Shown one piece after another: positions 26,712-36,632 of a DNA stretch of 64,000 bases. The position numbers and the translations under genes are program-made. Position 1 is the stretch's first letter. Each line of letters opens with the position of its first letter. The notes under the pieces were generated by a model. It worked only from the letters and a program-made list of their open reading frames with translations, did not search any database and was not told the DNA's origin. The DNA is from Prosthecobacter fusiformis (GTDB taxonomy: Bacteria; Verrucomicrobiota; Verrucomicrobiia; Verrucomicrobiales; Verrucomicrobiaceae): assembly GCF_004364345.1 (NCBI RefSeq), contig NZ_SOCA01000004.1, positions 124,001-188,000 of the forward strand, read 5' to 3'.

Positions 26712-29609
26712 ATGAAATTTTGGACTTTTCTACTTATCGTTGCGGCATCGCTCGCGTCCTCTGTCCGTGCTGCGACCATTAACTGGTCAGCCAGTATAAA
26801 TCACGGCTTCAGCCTCGAAAATGGCAGTGAACTGCCAACTGGGTCGATGGTGCGTCTTGGATGGTTTCGAGATCCTTCCACCGGGTTGCAAATGACCGAT
26901 ACGGAAATTCAAAACCTAAAAACGACTCCTGTATTGTTGAACGATTACTTTGTCGAGGCTGGGCGCTCTACGATCGGGAGTGGTTTTACCCCTGCGCTTC
27001 CTGGTCACTTCGCAGCCGTAACAACGCTTGATAGCAGTGGTAGCGGGCCCTCATTTGCGGGTAAGCAAATGTATCTGTGGGTCTTGGATGCTTCTACCGT
27101 AGTCGCAGCCACACAGCAGGCTATCCTTTATTGGAACACTGCGGATACCACCACCAATCCCGATGCAACGTCTGACAAGCCCGGTGTTCGTTGGCGCTTC
27201 CCCGTTCAGGTGTCATTTCCTGGAACCACGACCATTGATGTGACCGATCTCACTGTGGGGACCGGATTTCTGGCGTCGGGGGCTCGGCTAGTGGTGGGGA
27301 GTTACTCCAATTCAACATCTAGCGCTACAAACATGGCAAACTTCAGCCTCGCAGCTTTGGAGCAACCCTTGGATGTAAGCACTCCCTCAGCTCTGGTCGG
27401 CGGCTCCGTTGGTGAGACCTATTTTAAATCGCTTGAAGCGATTGAGGGCAAGCCTGTATATGAATGGACAGTGATTGGGGGCACCTTGCCTGATGGCCTT
27501 TCGTTAAGTTCCGCAGGTGTTATTTCCGGACGTCCTACTTTTGCTGGTATCTTTAATTTTATCGTTCAAGCAGCGGATAAAACTCCAACTGCGGTCAGCA
27601 AGTCTTTCACCATAGTGATTGCGAAAATTCCGCTGGCCATCACAAATTCTTCACAGCTTCCTGATGCAGGCCAGCATGCTCCCTATGCACTTAATTTCAC
27701 AGCTAATGGTGGCACTGCACCCTACACTTGGACTGTCGCCTCCGGTTCTTTGCCAGCGGGCATGTCGTTGAGTAATAGCGGCGTCTTGTCAGGAACTTCG
27801 GCTGTCACAGGAGTCGCGGAATTCACGGTGAAATGCACGGATGAGGGCGGCCTTGAAACGACGCAGGATTTTACGTTGAATGTGCATGGGGTCACAATCG
27901 TATCCTCCGCCAACTTGAATACAGGCTTCTTGAATCTGCCGTATTTGCAGATGCTTGACGCGGTTGGTGGCAAAGCACCTTACACCTGGACGTTGAGTGC
28001 TGGGGCACTTCCAGACGGGCTGAATCTTAGCTCAACTGGTATCTTGAGCTTTACCCCCACGGTGATGGGGTCAACAAGCTTTACTCTACAGGCGCGGGAT
28101 GACCTGGGTTACACAACGACGAAGGAGTTTACTCTCAATGTCCTGGGTACACTTACCAAGCCGGGGGTGACTGCACCGACATTTCCTCCAGCCATTGTCG
28201 GAGGCGTTTACAGCTATCAGCTGTCCGCTTCCAACAATCCGACAAAATATAGCGCCAAGGGCTTGCCCTCAGGCCTGACTTTAAACACCAAGACAGGTTT
28301 GATTACCGGTCGGCCCAAGGTATCCGGTGTATTTGCAGTGCAGCTGACATCAACGAATGCGGCAGGGGTAAGCCCTGTCCGGACGGCAGGCCTGCAAGTG
28401 AGCGCATTACCAACGGGTGTGGTCGGAACTTATCTTGGGTTCATCGCCCACGATGTGAGTGTGAATGGAAACTTGGGAGGTCGCCTTGACCTGGCAACAA
28501 CTAGTTTGGGGGCTTACACCTTGAAACTGACTCAAGGTGCCAAGGTAACGACGCTTAAAGGCCAGATGGATGTCGAACTGGACACGAACCCCAAGATTAA
28601 CATCACTTCGGGACTTAACAAAGTCGCTTTGGAATTGGGGCTGAGCAATGATCTGCTGACGGGCAGCGTGACCAATATCGGCGTGGGTGGAAGCAGTGCC
28701 AGCGTTGGTGGCTGGCGTCGGGTGTGGAAAACCGCAACGAACCCGGCAAGTACACGTCATGGTTATTATAGTATGGGGATTGATCCCACAACCTTCACCA
28801 GTCCTAATCCGATCCCGATGGGAACGGGGTATGCGAGCGGTGTGGTGGGACTTGATGGTGGACTTAAGTTGACCGGGCGTACGGCTGATGGCAATACCAT
28901 CACCACCGCAGGATTTATTGGCCCGAATGGTGAGGTCCTGGTTTATCAGATATTGTATTCAAAGTTAGGCTCATTGGCAGGCCGCCTTGCAATCAATTTA
29001 GAGGCTGGCAAAGGTTATGAGGAAAATGTGATCGAGGGCACACTGACGTGGATCAAGCCGCAGACGATCACACGGACTTATCCGAAAGGGTTTGGACCGT
29101 TGCCGATGGTCGTTTACGGGAAGTATCTGGCCGCCTCCTATACTTTTTGGAATTTGACGGGAATGCCTGATCCCTCGAAGACTGCCAAGTTGAACTTCGC
29201 CGATGGTGGCGTGGAACTTTCGGGAACGGTTCCAGATGTTGAATCATTCACTTTTACTGATGCGGGGAAAGTGGTCATGCCACTGGCCGGAAGCATAGAA
29301 AACCCTGGGCGGGCAACCTTGGTGATTCCGTTCAGCTCTAAAGCGACGTTTGGCCTCAATGGCAGCTTTAAAGGAACTTTCCGTTTGGTTGATGGCTCCC
29401 TGATACGAAATGTGACCTATCAAGGTATGTTTATTCGCACGAAGGACGATAAGGATAAGGACGATGAGGATGAGGACGATGAGGACGATGAGGATAAGAA
29501 TTTTAAGTATAAGGCGTTTGGTTACTTCCTGCTGCCGCAGATTCCTAAGGGAACGGAGAAAACTACGACATCCCCTATCTTGTCAGGACAGGTAACAATC
29601 ACCCAGTAA
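26712..29609 (+). CDS. Large secreted protein with putative Ig (He_PIG) repeats
   Basis: The ATG at 26712 gives 965 residues with a good signal peptide (MKFWTFLLIVAASLASSVRA); the frame could start at 26676 inside the previous gene. After ~200 residues of unknown fold come four Ig-like units with the motif PYTWTVASGSLPAGMSLSNS or its variant, typical of putative Ig (He_PIG) domains, at residues ~225-560. The C-terminal 400 residues (GVVGTYLGFIAHDVSVNGNL, LNFADGGVELSGTVPDVESF) are unrecognised and beta-rich. Near the end is a purely acidic and lysine tract (DDKDKDDEDEDDEDDEDK). It is probably a cell-surface or matrix adhesin. Confidence 0.7.
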   Translation: MKFWTFLLIVAASLASSVRAATINWSASINHGFSLENGSELPTGSMVRLGWFRDPSTGLQMTDTEIQNLKTTPVLLNDYFVEAGRSTIGSGFTPALPGHFAAVTTLDSSGSGPSFAGKQMYLWVLDASTVVAATQQAILYWNTADTTTNPDATSDKPGVRWRFPVQVSFPGTTTIDVTDLTVGTGFLASGARLVVGSYSNSTSSATNMANFSLAALEQPLDVSTPSALVGGSVGETYFKSLEAIEGKPVYEWTVIGGTLPDGLSLSSAGVISGRPTFAGIFNFIVQAADKTPTAVSKSFTIVIAKIPLAITNSSQLPDAGQHAPYALNFTANGGTAPYTWTVASGSLPAGMSLSNSGVLSGTSAVTGVAEFTVKCTDEGGLETTQDFTLNVHGVTIVSSANLNTGFLNLPYLQMLDAVGGKAPYTWTLSAGALPDGLNLSSTGILSFTPTVMGSTSFTLQARDDLGYTTTKEFTLNVLGTLTKPGVTAPTFPPAIVGGVYSYQLSASNNPTKYSAKGLPSGLTLNTKTGLITGRPKVSGVFAVQLTSTNAAGVSPVRTAGLQVSALPTGVVGTYLGFIAHDVSVNGNLGGRLDLATTSLGAYTLKLTQGAKVTTLKGQMDVELDTNPKINITSGLNKVALELGLSNDLLTGSVTNIGVGGSSASVGGWRRVWKTATNPASTRHGYYSMGIDPTTFTSPNPIPMGTGYASGVVGLDGGLKLTGRTADGNTITTAGFIGPNGEVLVYQILYSKLGSLAGRLAINLEAGKGYEENVIEGTLTWIKPQTITRTYPKGFGPLPMVVYGKYLAASYTFWNLTGMPDPSKTAKLNFADGGVELSGTVPDVESFTFTDAGKVVMPLAGSIENPGRATLVIPFSSKATFGLNGSFKGTFRLVDGSLIRNVTYQGMFIRTKDDKDKDDEDEDDEDDEDKNFKYKAFGYFLLPQIPKGTEKTTTSPILSGQVTITQ
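29441..29498 (+). repeat. Acidic codon repeat (GAC/GAT/GAG/AAG)
   Basis: A purine-rich run made of GAY, GAG and AAG codons encodes an Asp/Glu/Lys stretch near the C-terminus of the 965-residue protein. The repeat unit is close to six bases and could change length by slippage without shifting frame. The encoded tract could bind cations. Confidence 0.6.
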
Positions 29610-29652
29610 ATCACGGACCCGGGCTGGCTACGATAATGACTCTCTCTTTAAA

Positions 29653-32600
29653 ATGACCACAGAGCACAAAGGAGCTGAGACCTGCTTTAACACCCGTGCT
29701 GCCTGCGGCCAACTTCTTCCGGAAACCTTACTCATGATGACTCCATCCGCCTCGTGTGCCATATCCATTGGCAGCCTGATGCACACCCTCCGCAGGCAGG
29801 CGGGAGCATGGATGCTGCTGCTCTGTCTTGCGGGTGTGATTCCGTTGCATGTGGCCAGTGCGGCACCCTCCGCATTTGGCCCACCTAATGGTCAAGGGGT
29901 TTTCGACATCACCGCCACTGTCCCCGTAGTGCACGGTGCCGGTTTTTTCGAGATGTCCATCGATCCTGATTTTGGGTTGGTGGTCAGCACAAAGGCGGGG
30001 ATTGCTGAAACTTCGGGACTGGTAAACGGATCGCTTGCAGTGGCTCAGTTCAGCAATCCAGGAGGTATCGCTCGTGATACCTTCGGAAATCTTTTCATTG
30101 CTGACAGCGGTAATAACAGCATCCGCATGGTGAGTTCCACTGGCTTGGTAAGCACGATTGCTGGAACCTCCACCTATGGCTTTGTGGACGGCCCAGGCTT
30201 CAGTGCACAATTTGCCTTTCCTTCAGCCGTGGCGGTCGGTCCCGATGGCAATGTCTATGTATCTGACACTAACAACACTTGTATTCGTAAGCTGACTCGC
30301 CCCTCAGTGGATGGTGCACCCTGGATGGTCACGACTTTGGCTGGAACGAATACGTCAGGTTTCTTTGATGGCAGTGGATCCGCAGCCCGTTTCAGTTCAC
30401 CGCAGGGATTGGTGTTGGATTCATCTGGCAACGTGTATGTGGCGGATGCAGGCAACCACCGAGTCCGAAAGATTACCCCAAGCGGAGGAGTGTCAACGTA
30501 TGCCGGATCAGGTTCGGGCGCTGGATTTGAAGATGGGGCTTCGACGTCTGCTGCCAAGTTCAACTCTCCCTACGGAGTTGTTCTGGATAGTGGCGGTAAT
30601 CTGTTTGTTGCTGACCGGCTCAACCACCGCATTCGGAAAGTCACTCCAGGCGGTATTGTGAGTACTTATGCGGGCTCAGGCACTGCGGGTTTTGCTGATG
30701 GCTCGCTCACAAGCGCCACTTTCAATGGACCCGTGGCCTTGGCCATGGATGCATTTGATACCTTGTATGTCTCTGATGAATCGAATCATCTGATTCGCAG
30801 AGTTTCCCCTGAAAATGGACCTGATGAGGTGACAACCGTGGCTGGCAGCGGAGTTGATGGCTTTGCAGATGCACGCGCTGGACTTGCACAGTTCAATTAT
30901 CCTGCGGGTCTGGTCGTGACCGCGAGCGGGGATCTGATTGTCGCGGATAGCGAAAACCATTGCCTGCGGCTTATCACCGCTTCAGTTGCAGTTGCCGCAG
31001 TTGAAAATCCCACGCTGCCTGAGGTGAAGGCGACCATCAACCCGGCGGCACTTGAGGTGCCTCCAGGTACTTATTACTTCCGCTGGAGGGCAGGGGACTG
31101 GACCATCCAGGATGAAGGGTTAAACCGGTACATTACAACGGTGGTTCCCTCAGTAGTTACAACGGCCGCCGATCCCGTGAACGCTGGAGAGGCGACATTC
31201 AATGCCAAAGTAAATCCTCGTGGTCTGAACGTGACCGGGGTCAAATTTCAATATTCGACAGATGCCGCATTCCTGGCTCCTCTTGAGGCAGCGGCCACAT
31301 CTCCTCTCCCCGGCAGTGGTAGCTCAGATGTGGATGTATCTTATGTCCTGTCTTACCCGACAACCACTTTGCCTGGCACGATCTACTATTTCCGGGGCGT
31401 TGCTATCAATGATTACGGAACGGCCATTGCGACAGATATCCTCTCGTTTGAAGTTCCCGCCACTAGCGTAGTTACGCAGGCGGCCACTAGCATCATTCGG
31501 ACTGGCCTGGTGCAGCACGAGGCGACTCTTAACGCTACAATTGACCCTAAAGGCAGTGCGATGACTGTCACGTTCGAGTATTCCACGGAGCCTCTTCTTT
31601 TCGACTCATGGCTGGTAAGCACGGTTGTTAACTCGCCCAATGCCAGCGGTGCGCGCGGCTTGGCCGTGGAGTCTGGCGGACATGCCTATTATTCCAGACG
31701 TACGCTTCATCGCATCGACCAGTTTCCTTCTGGACCAAGCATTGGCTCATCCACGGCCGGTTTTGCAGACGGTGACTTCGCTAGCGCTCGTTTCGATCAT
31801 CCTGCGGCGGTGGCACTCTATAATCCAGACTCCTCCACCAAAGTCTTGTATGTGGCAGATGAGTATAACCACTGCATTCGAAAGATCGACCTCATCGCAG
31901 GGACAGTGGGCACTTTTGCAGGCTCTGGCATCGCCGGATTCGTTGAAGGTGCGGCATCTTCTGCCCGGTTCCTTTATCCGACGGGCGTCGCTGTAGATGC
32001 GGCTGGCAATGTCTATGTGGCTGATACGGGCAATCATCGAATTCGCAAAATCAGTGTCGGCTCTTCTATAGTATCGACTCTGGCTGGCACTGGCGTGGCC
32101 GGATTGACAAATGGTGCTGGCACGGCAGCCCAGTTCCGTTCACCTCAGGCCTTGGCTCTGGGTTCGGACGGTGCCATCTACCTGACAGATACCGGAAATC
32201 ATCGGATCTGCAAAATCACAGCCTCTAATGAAGTGATTTCTCTGGCTGGAGACGGCACGGCTGGATTTCTGGATGATATTGACAGCGATCCCGATACCAA
32301 CTCGCGATTCTCATCCCCCAACGGTATCACGGTTGATGCCTCCGGCATTGTTTACATTGCTGATAGCGGCAACCATCGCGTTCGTCGCATCGCTGTCGAT
32401 GGTTCTGTAACGACGATTGCAGGTTCCGGAGTCGCCGGGAAACTGGATTCTCCGGTCAATGGCACGGGTTTGATCCCGGCCACCGCAACCCAACTTTCCG
32501 CGCCTGCGGCAATCGCCGTGGATGGTTCTGGAAACCTCTATGTGACAGAGGAAGGCAACAATCAGGATCTGAGAAAGATCACTCCTAGTACCTTAAGCAC

Positions 32601-34716
32601 TGTCACAGTGACGCCGGACTTCATCGCCCATGGCGATCAGGCGGCGGCCAAGGCGACCCTTGTGCTATCCCCTGCAACTACCTATTACTACCGCGCTGTC
32701 GGTGACAACCGGCTTGATGGGGTGATCCAAGGTTCCATTGAGAGCTTCACGACTTACGCCGAACCGGCCATCCAGGTTTATAACGGTGCTACGACCACAG
32801 TTCCTGTCCTGAGCCAGCCCCAGGTAACTCCGGTGGATTTTGGTATCATGGCCATTGCCACTTCCAACGAAAGACAGTTCACCATTGCCAATGACGGCGG
32901 CTGGCAGCTAACAGTCAGCGCCATCCAAGTGCCTGCCGGATATTCTTATTCAGGTGGCACTGGTATTATTCCCCCAGGTGAATCCCTTACCTTTACGGTT
33001 GCCTTGACGGCCCCCGCGGCAGGCATCTACGAGGGGGACATCGTCGTGACCAGTGACGATCCAACACGTCTTAGTTTTGTTTATCCAGTGACGGGTAAAA
33101 AGGTGAACCCACCAATCATCAACTCAGTAGAACTCAGGAACCTGACTCTTACTCCGACTGGCGCAACACTCGTGGCTGATGTGGATCCTAACGGTGCGGA
33201 AACGACATTTGAGTTTGAGGTTTCTCCTGGCCCCGATTTTGAAGGTGTGCGGGTGACCACAGTAGCGGGTGCTACATCCGGTTATGCTGATGGCACCGGT
33301 ACGTCGGCGCTGTTTGATGCTCCGAAGGGTTTGGTCACTGACAGTGAGGGGAATATATACGTTTCAGATACCCAGAACCACCGGATTCGCAAGATCACCG
33401 AAGCCGGAGTGGTCACTACCGTCGCAGGAACAGGAACCGCAGGCTTCATCAATGGCCCAGCTCTTTCAGCACAGTTCGATGGGCCTACAGGCATCGCCAT
33501 CGGCAGTGATGGCACGCTCTACGTCGCGGATAGCAACAATCATCGTATCCGCGCCATTTCCCCCGCTGGAGAGGTGACAACATATTCCGGTACAGGCGAA
33601 GGCAGCTTTACAGATGGCCTGGGCACAGCCTCGCGCTTCTTTTATCCCATGGGCTTGGCGATTGATGCTGCTGGTATTCTCTACGTAGCAGACAGGGATA
33701 ACCATCGCATCCGCAAAGTCGCCCAGGACGGCAGTGTGAGCACATTAGCGATTCTCGGAGCATCCTCCGCACCAACTGGAGTTGGCGTGAGTCATGATGG
33801 CAGTGTTTATGTTGCCGACGCAGGAGATCATGCCATTCTTAAAGTAACAGCGGCCGGATTGGTAACTGCCTTGGCTAATTCAGGTGTCGGCACCCCGACC
33901 GGGATTGCAGTGGATGATGAAGCTGGCAAAATATATATTGCTGATCAAGCCTCCCACGTCGTCCTCAAGATGACACTTGATGGAACTGTCAGCAATTTGG
34001 CAGGTATTGGAGATCAGGGAACCGTTGATAACCTTGGAACTTTAGCGAGCTTTGATACTCCGTTTGCCGTTGCTCTTCTGAAAAGTAGAACGGTTGTTGT
34101 CGGGCAGCTTGGTGGCTCAATCATCCGTCAGATCACACCTACTGTGATCAAGGTGCCTGCTGCAGCGCTGCTCACAGATCCCGCAGGAGTGGTGTCTCTG
34201 GAAATCACAGGCCTGGATCCAGGCATCATCTATTATTACCGCGCGATTGCAGTCAGCGTAGGTGGTCGCACGGTGAGTACCTTCCCGCATCTTCCTATCG
34301 GCACCGCCTTCACTCTTTGGCAGATTGACCATTTCGGTGCCGACGCAGCGAATCCTCTCATTGCCGGTCCTGGTGCCAGCCCTTCGGGAGATAAGATCTC
34401 CAATTTGATGAAGTATGCCTTGGGCCTCGACCCTAATGTCCGCTTGCAACCTAATGACCCAAATTTGCCTGTTCTTTGGTATGATCACGATACTGCCCCT
34501 GGTTACCTCACTCTGACAGTCCGTCCAGATCCTTCAGTAACCAATGTTCGGTTCTTTTTTGAGTCATCCGCAGACAAGGTTAACTGGTCTTCAGCCGGTA
34601 TCCTGACCACTCCTGATGGAAGTGGCAATCTCAAGGGCGCTTTGCCTTATGCCCCCCCGCAGAATCCTTCTCCAAACCGTTTTCTGCGCCTCGGCATCGA
34701 ACTTCTGCTGCCGTGA
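29653..34716 (+). CDS. Very large secreted NHL-repeat (beta-propeller) protein
   Basis: This protein of up to 1687 residues has its signal peptide at about residues 43-72 (QAGAWMLLLCLAGVIPLHVA); an ATG at 29779 would place it at the N-terminus and may be the true start. Three blocks of NHL repeats, with the pattern GNVYVADAGNHRVRKI and AGSGTAGFADG, occupy residues ~110-440, 650-985 and 1200-1490 and should form beta-propellers. Between them are fibronectin III-like segments (YYFRGVAINDYGTAI) and a choice-of-anchor D-like unit (FTIANDGGWQLTV). The C-terminus has KISNLMKYALGLDPN, common at the end of verrucomicrobial secreted proteins. The next gene begins within 20 bp. Function is unknown; binding of glycans or proteins at the surface is plausible. 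Confidence 0.8.
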   Translation: MTTEHKGAETCFNTRAACGQLLPETLLMMTPSASCAISIGSLMHTLRRQAGAWMLLLCLAGVIPLHVASAAPSAFGPPNGQGVFDITATVPVVHGAGFFEMSIDPDFGLVVSTKAGIAETSGLVNGSLAVAQFSNPGGIARDTFGNLFIADSGNNSIRMVSSTGLVSTIAGTSTYGFVDGPGFSAQFAFPSAVAVGPDGNVYVSDTNNTCIRKLTRPSVDGAPWMVTTLAGTNTSGFFDGSGSAARFSSPQGLVLDSSGNVYVADAGNHRVRKITPSGGVSTYAGSGSGAGFEDGASTSAAKFNSPYGVVLDSGGNLFVADRLNHRIRKVTPGGIVSTYAGSGTAGFADGSLTSATFNGPVALAMDAFDTLYVSDESNHLIRRVSPENGPDEVTTVAGSGVDGFADARAGLAQFNYPAGLVVTASGDLIVADSENHCLRLITASVAVAAVENPTLPEVKATINPAALEVPPGTYYFRWRAGDWTIQDEGLNRYITTVVPSVVTTAADPVNAGEATFNAKVNPRGLNVTGVKFQYSTDAAFLAPLEAAATSPLPGSGSSDVDVSYVLSYPTTTLPGTIYYFRGVAINDYGTAIATDILSFEVPATSVVTQAATSIIRTGLVQHEATLNATIDPKGSAMTVTFEYSTEPLLFDSWLVSTVVNSPNASGARGLAVESGGHAYYSRRTLHRIDQFPSGPSIGSSTAGFADGDFASARFDHPAAVALYNPDSSTKVLYVADEYNHCIRKIDLIAGTVGTFAGSGIAGFVEGAASSARFLYPTGVAVDAAGNVYVADTGNHRIRKISVGSSIVSTLAGTGVAGLTNGAGTAAQFRSPQALALGSDGAIYLTDTGNHRICKITASNEVISLAGDGTAGFLDDIDSDPDTNSRFSSPNGITVDASGIVYIADSGNHRVRRIAVDGSVTTIAGSGVAGKLDSPVNGTGLIPATATQLSAPAAIAVDGSGNLYVTEEGNNQDLRKITPSTLSTVTVTPDFIAHGDQAAAKATLVLSPATTYYYRAVGDNRLDGVIQGSIESFTTYAEPAIQVYNGATTTVPVLSQPQVTPVDFGIMAIATSNERQFTIANDGGWQLTVSAIQVPAGYSYSGGTGIIPPGESLTFTVALTAPAAGIYEGDIVVTSDDPTRLSFVYPVTGKKVNPPIINSVELRNLTLTPTGATLVADVDPNGAETTFEFEVSPGPDFEGVRVTTVAGATSGYADGTGTSALFDAPKGLVTDSEGNIYVSDTQNHRIRKITEAGVVTTVAGTGTAGFINGPALSAQFDGPTGIAIGSDGTLYVADSNNHRIRAISPAGEVTTYSGTGEGSFTDGLGTASRFFYPMGLAIDAAGILYVADRDNHRIRKVAQDGSVSTLAILGASSAPTGVGVSHDGSVYVADAGDHAILKVTAAGLVTALANSGVGTPTGIAVDDEAGKIYIADQASHVVLKMTLDGTVSNLAGIGDQGTVDNLGTLASFDTPFAVALLKSRTVVVGQLGGSIIRQITPTVIKVPAAALLTDPAGVVSLEITGLDPGIIYYYRAIAVSVGGRTVSTFPHLPIGTAFTLWQIDHFGADAANPLIAGPGASPSGDKISNLMKYALGLDPNVRLQPNDPNLPVLWYDHDTAPGYLTLTVRPDPSVTNVRFFFESSADKVNWSSAGILTTPDGSGNLKGALPYAPPQNPSPNRFLRLGIELLLP

Positions 34717-34733
34717 TACCAAGACATTCATTC

Positions 34734-36623
34734 ATGAAACGTTCACATCAATCGAACTTCAGGGCTGCCCTTGCAATCCTGACGGCAGTCTTGTTTCTCT
34801 CGTCATCAGCATGGGCTCAGGATGTGACACAAGCGGTCACGCTCAATGCGGGCTGGAACTCCGTCTGGCTGGAAGTTGAGCCTACTGGAGTGGATGGGTA
34901 TCAGAAGGCTCCCGAACTTGTTTTTGATAATCCGGCTATCGAAATGATCGCCACACCGAAGCCTCTTTCCAGCACGGCGGAGTTTTTCGGTGATGATCCA
35001 GGGACCATTGGGACTTTCAATGAAGACGGCTGGCAACAGTGGAACCAGACTGACGCACCAGGCACCAGCAATCTCACCCTGGTTTTTGGCAATCGCCCTT
35101 ATTTGATCAAGGTTGCCGCAGGCACAGCTCCATTCTCGATTCCCATCACGGGCAAAGTGCGCTTTTTCCGGCCCACATGGACACCAGATCGTTATAATTT
35201 GATTGGATTCAGTTTGGAAGGAACCCGGAGTTTTAACTCGTTCTTTGGCCCTGCGGGAGACAAGCACGCAGTTAGTAAAATTTTCCGCCTGAAGACCAAT
35301 GGCGATTGGCAACTGGTGAATGGCAATGACACGATGACCTCAAACGAGGCATACTGGATCTTCAGCAAAGGGCCATCGACTTACATGGGGCCTGTGGCCG
35401 TGGACTTTGATCTTTCCAGCGCCGGTCGATTGGATTTCGGCGGGCCTTTTGATAGCGTGGGAGTGGGACCTGGTTCTCCTCTTCTGGAGCTAGATTTGGA
35501 AGAACTCGTCTTTACGAATCTTGGGTCTTCAGTTGCTACTCCTGAGATGGACCTCCTCGCGGTTAGCCCAGGTTTAGGTTCGCTTTCTCTTTATGTGGTG
35601 AATCCCGCAACCTCGGGATTGGGCTATGTGCGAGGAAACCAAGTGGATTCCTCGGTTGCGGCTGGCTCCAGTGCCTTGGCAGAAACCGTTCCAGCACTCA
35701 AGACCCGTATCCTCAGCCTCGGTGCTAAGCGTAACTGGACGACGGGAGCGGCTGGCCGCTTCAATCTGTATCGCATCAAGACCAGCTCGGTCGGGGCATC
35801 GTTTTACCTGCCGGTGACAGCCACCATCAATAATCTGGGATACTCCAGCAATCCAACCCCGGTCAGCCCAGCCTCAGAAAGAACGGGTCTTTGGATTGGT
35901 GAGGTGATTGTCGATTCTTCCACCAGCATTGTCGAAAACGGATCTCCGGTTAAGACGTCTGCTGTCAAGGCACCTGCCCGTATCATTATGCATTATAATG
36001 GCAGCACGGTACGACTCCTCTCCCAGGTCACCCTGATGCGCACCAAGAGCGCTGACCCTGAGGTGGCTCCCACCCAAGTCCTCGTGATTGATCCGGCAAG
36101 AATCCCTTTCTTTGAAGGAATTAAGGAACGTAATGGCAAGCGCGTCGGCTTACGGATGGAGTCCGTTGCTTTTGACATGCCGCGCAAGATGGATGCCACC
36201 AGTCAGGCTGCGATCCTCAATGACCCAGCTTATCCTGGCCTCACAGCGGCTGGAATTCCAGCTTTCCTCGTCTCACGCACCGTGCGTCCTCCCTCCTTGA
36301 AAGAAGTGTATGCCCTTAGTCTGGACTTGGCTGGTACTCTTGGACCCAGTGGCACAATATCCACCCTTGCAGGTAGCTTGAATCTTGACCCGTTTCATCG
36401 CAGCAACCCCTTTCGTCACCCATATCATCCGAACCATTCCTACGGTCCTGCCATTTACCGTGAATTGCGAATTGATTTCGATCCAGATCAGCCTCTGGGC
36501 GACATTCTCCGCGGTGCTTATTCGGAAACGATCAAAGGCCTCATCAACACCAATTTGACCCTCACAGGTCGCGTTGAACTCCGTCGCGTCAGCTCTGTCG
36601 CCACTCTCGAAGGAACCCCATAG
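34734..36623 (+). CDS. Secreted protein of unknown function (cassette with the 3576-aa protein)
   Basis: The ATG at 34734 gives 629 residues with a clear signal peptide (AALAILTAVLFLSSSAWAQ). An in-frame GTG at 34713 would overlap the previous stop. The mature part starts VTQAVTLNAGWNSVWLEVEP and later has WTPDRYNLIGFSLEGTRSFN, WQLVNGNDTMTSNEAYWIFS and HPYHPNHSYGPAIYRELRID. Its length and position suggest it is always paired with the giant protein that follows after 9 bp. I do not recognise a domain. It is probably an extracellular beta-rich protein that helps export, anchor or process its large neighbour, which is inference. Confidence 0.65.
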   Translation: MKRSHQSNFRAALAILTAVLFLSSSAWAQDVTQAVTLNAGWNSVWLEVEPTGVDGYQKAPELVFDNPAIEMIATPKPLSSTAEFFGDDPGTIGTFNEDGWQQWNQTDAPGTSNLTLVFGNRPYLIKVAAGTAPFSIPITGKVRFFRPTWTPDRYNLIGFSLEGTRSFNSFFGPAGDKHAVSKIFRLKTNGDWQLVNGNDTMTSNEAYWIFSKGPSTYMGPVAVDFDLSSAGRLDFGGPFDSVGVGPGSPLLELDLEELVFTNLGSSVATPEMDLLAVSPGLGSLSLYVVNPATSGLGYVRGNQVDSSVAAGSSALAETVPALKTRILSLGAKRNWTTGAAGRFNLYRIKTSSVGASFYLPVTATINNLGYSSNPTPVSPASERTGLWIGEVIVDSSTSIVENGSPVKTSAVKAPARIIMHYNGSTVRLLSQVTLMRTKSADPEVAPTQVLVIDPARIPFFEGIKERNGKRVGLRMESVAFDMPRKMDATSQAAILNDPAYPGLTAAGIPAFLVSRTVRPPSLKEVYALSLDLAGTLGPSGTISTLAGSLNLDPFHRSNPFRHPYHPNHSYGPAIYRELRIDFDPDQPLGDILRGAYSETIKGLINTNLTLTGRVELRRVSSVATLEGTP

Positions 36624-36632
36624 GAACGCCCC

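Noticed and set aside
29441..29498. Possible CRISPR or tandem array in the purine-rich run
   Set aside because: The units have no spacers, lie inside a coding frame and encode an acidic tract.
30000..34130. DNA-level tandem repeat array in the NHL gene
   Set aside because: The repeats are clear only at protein level; the codons differ, so this is an old protein repeat and not a recent DNA duplication.
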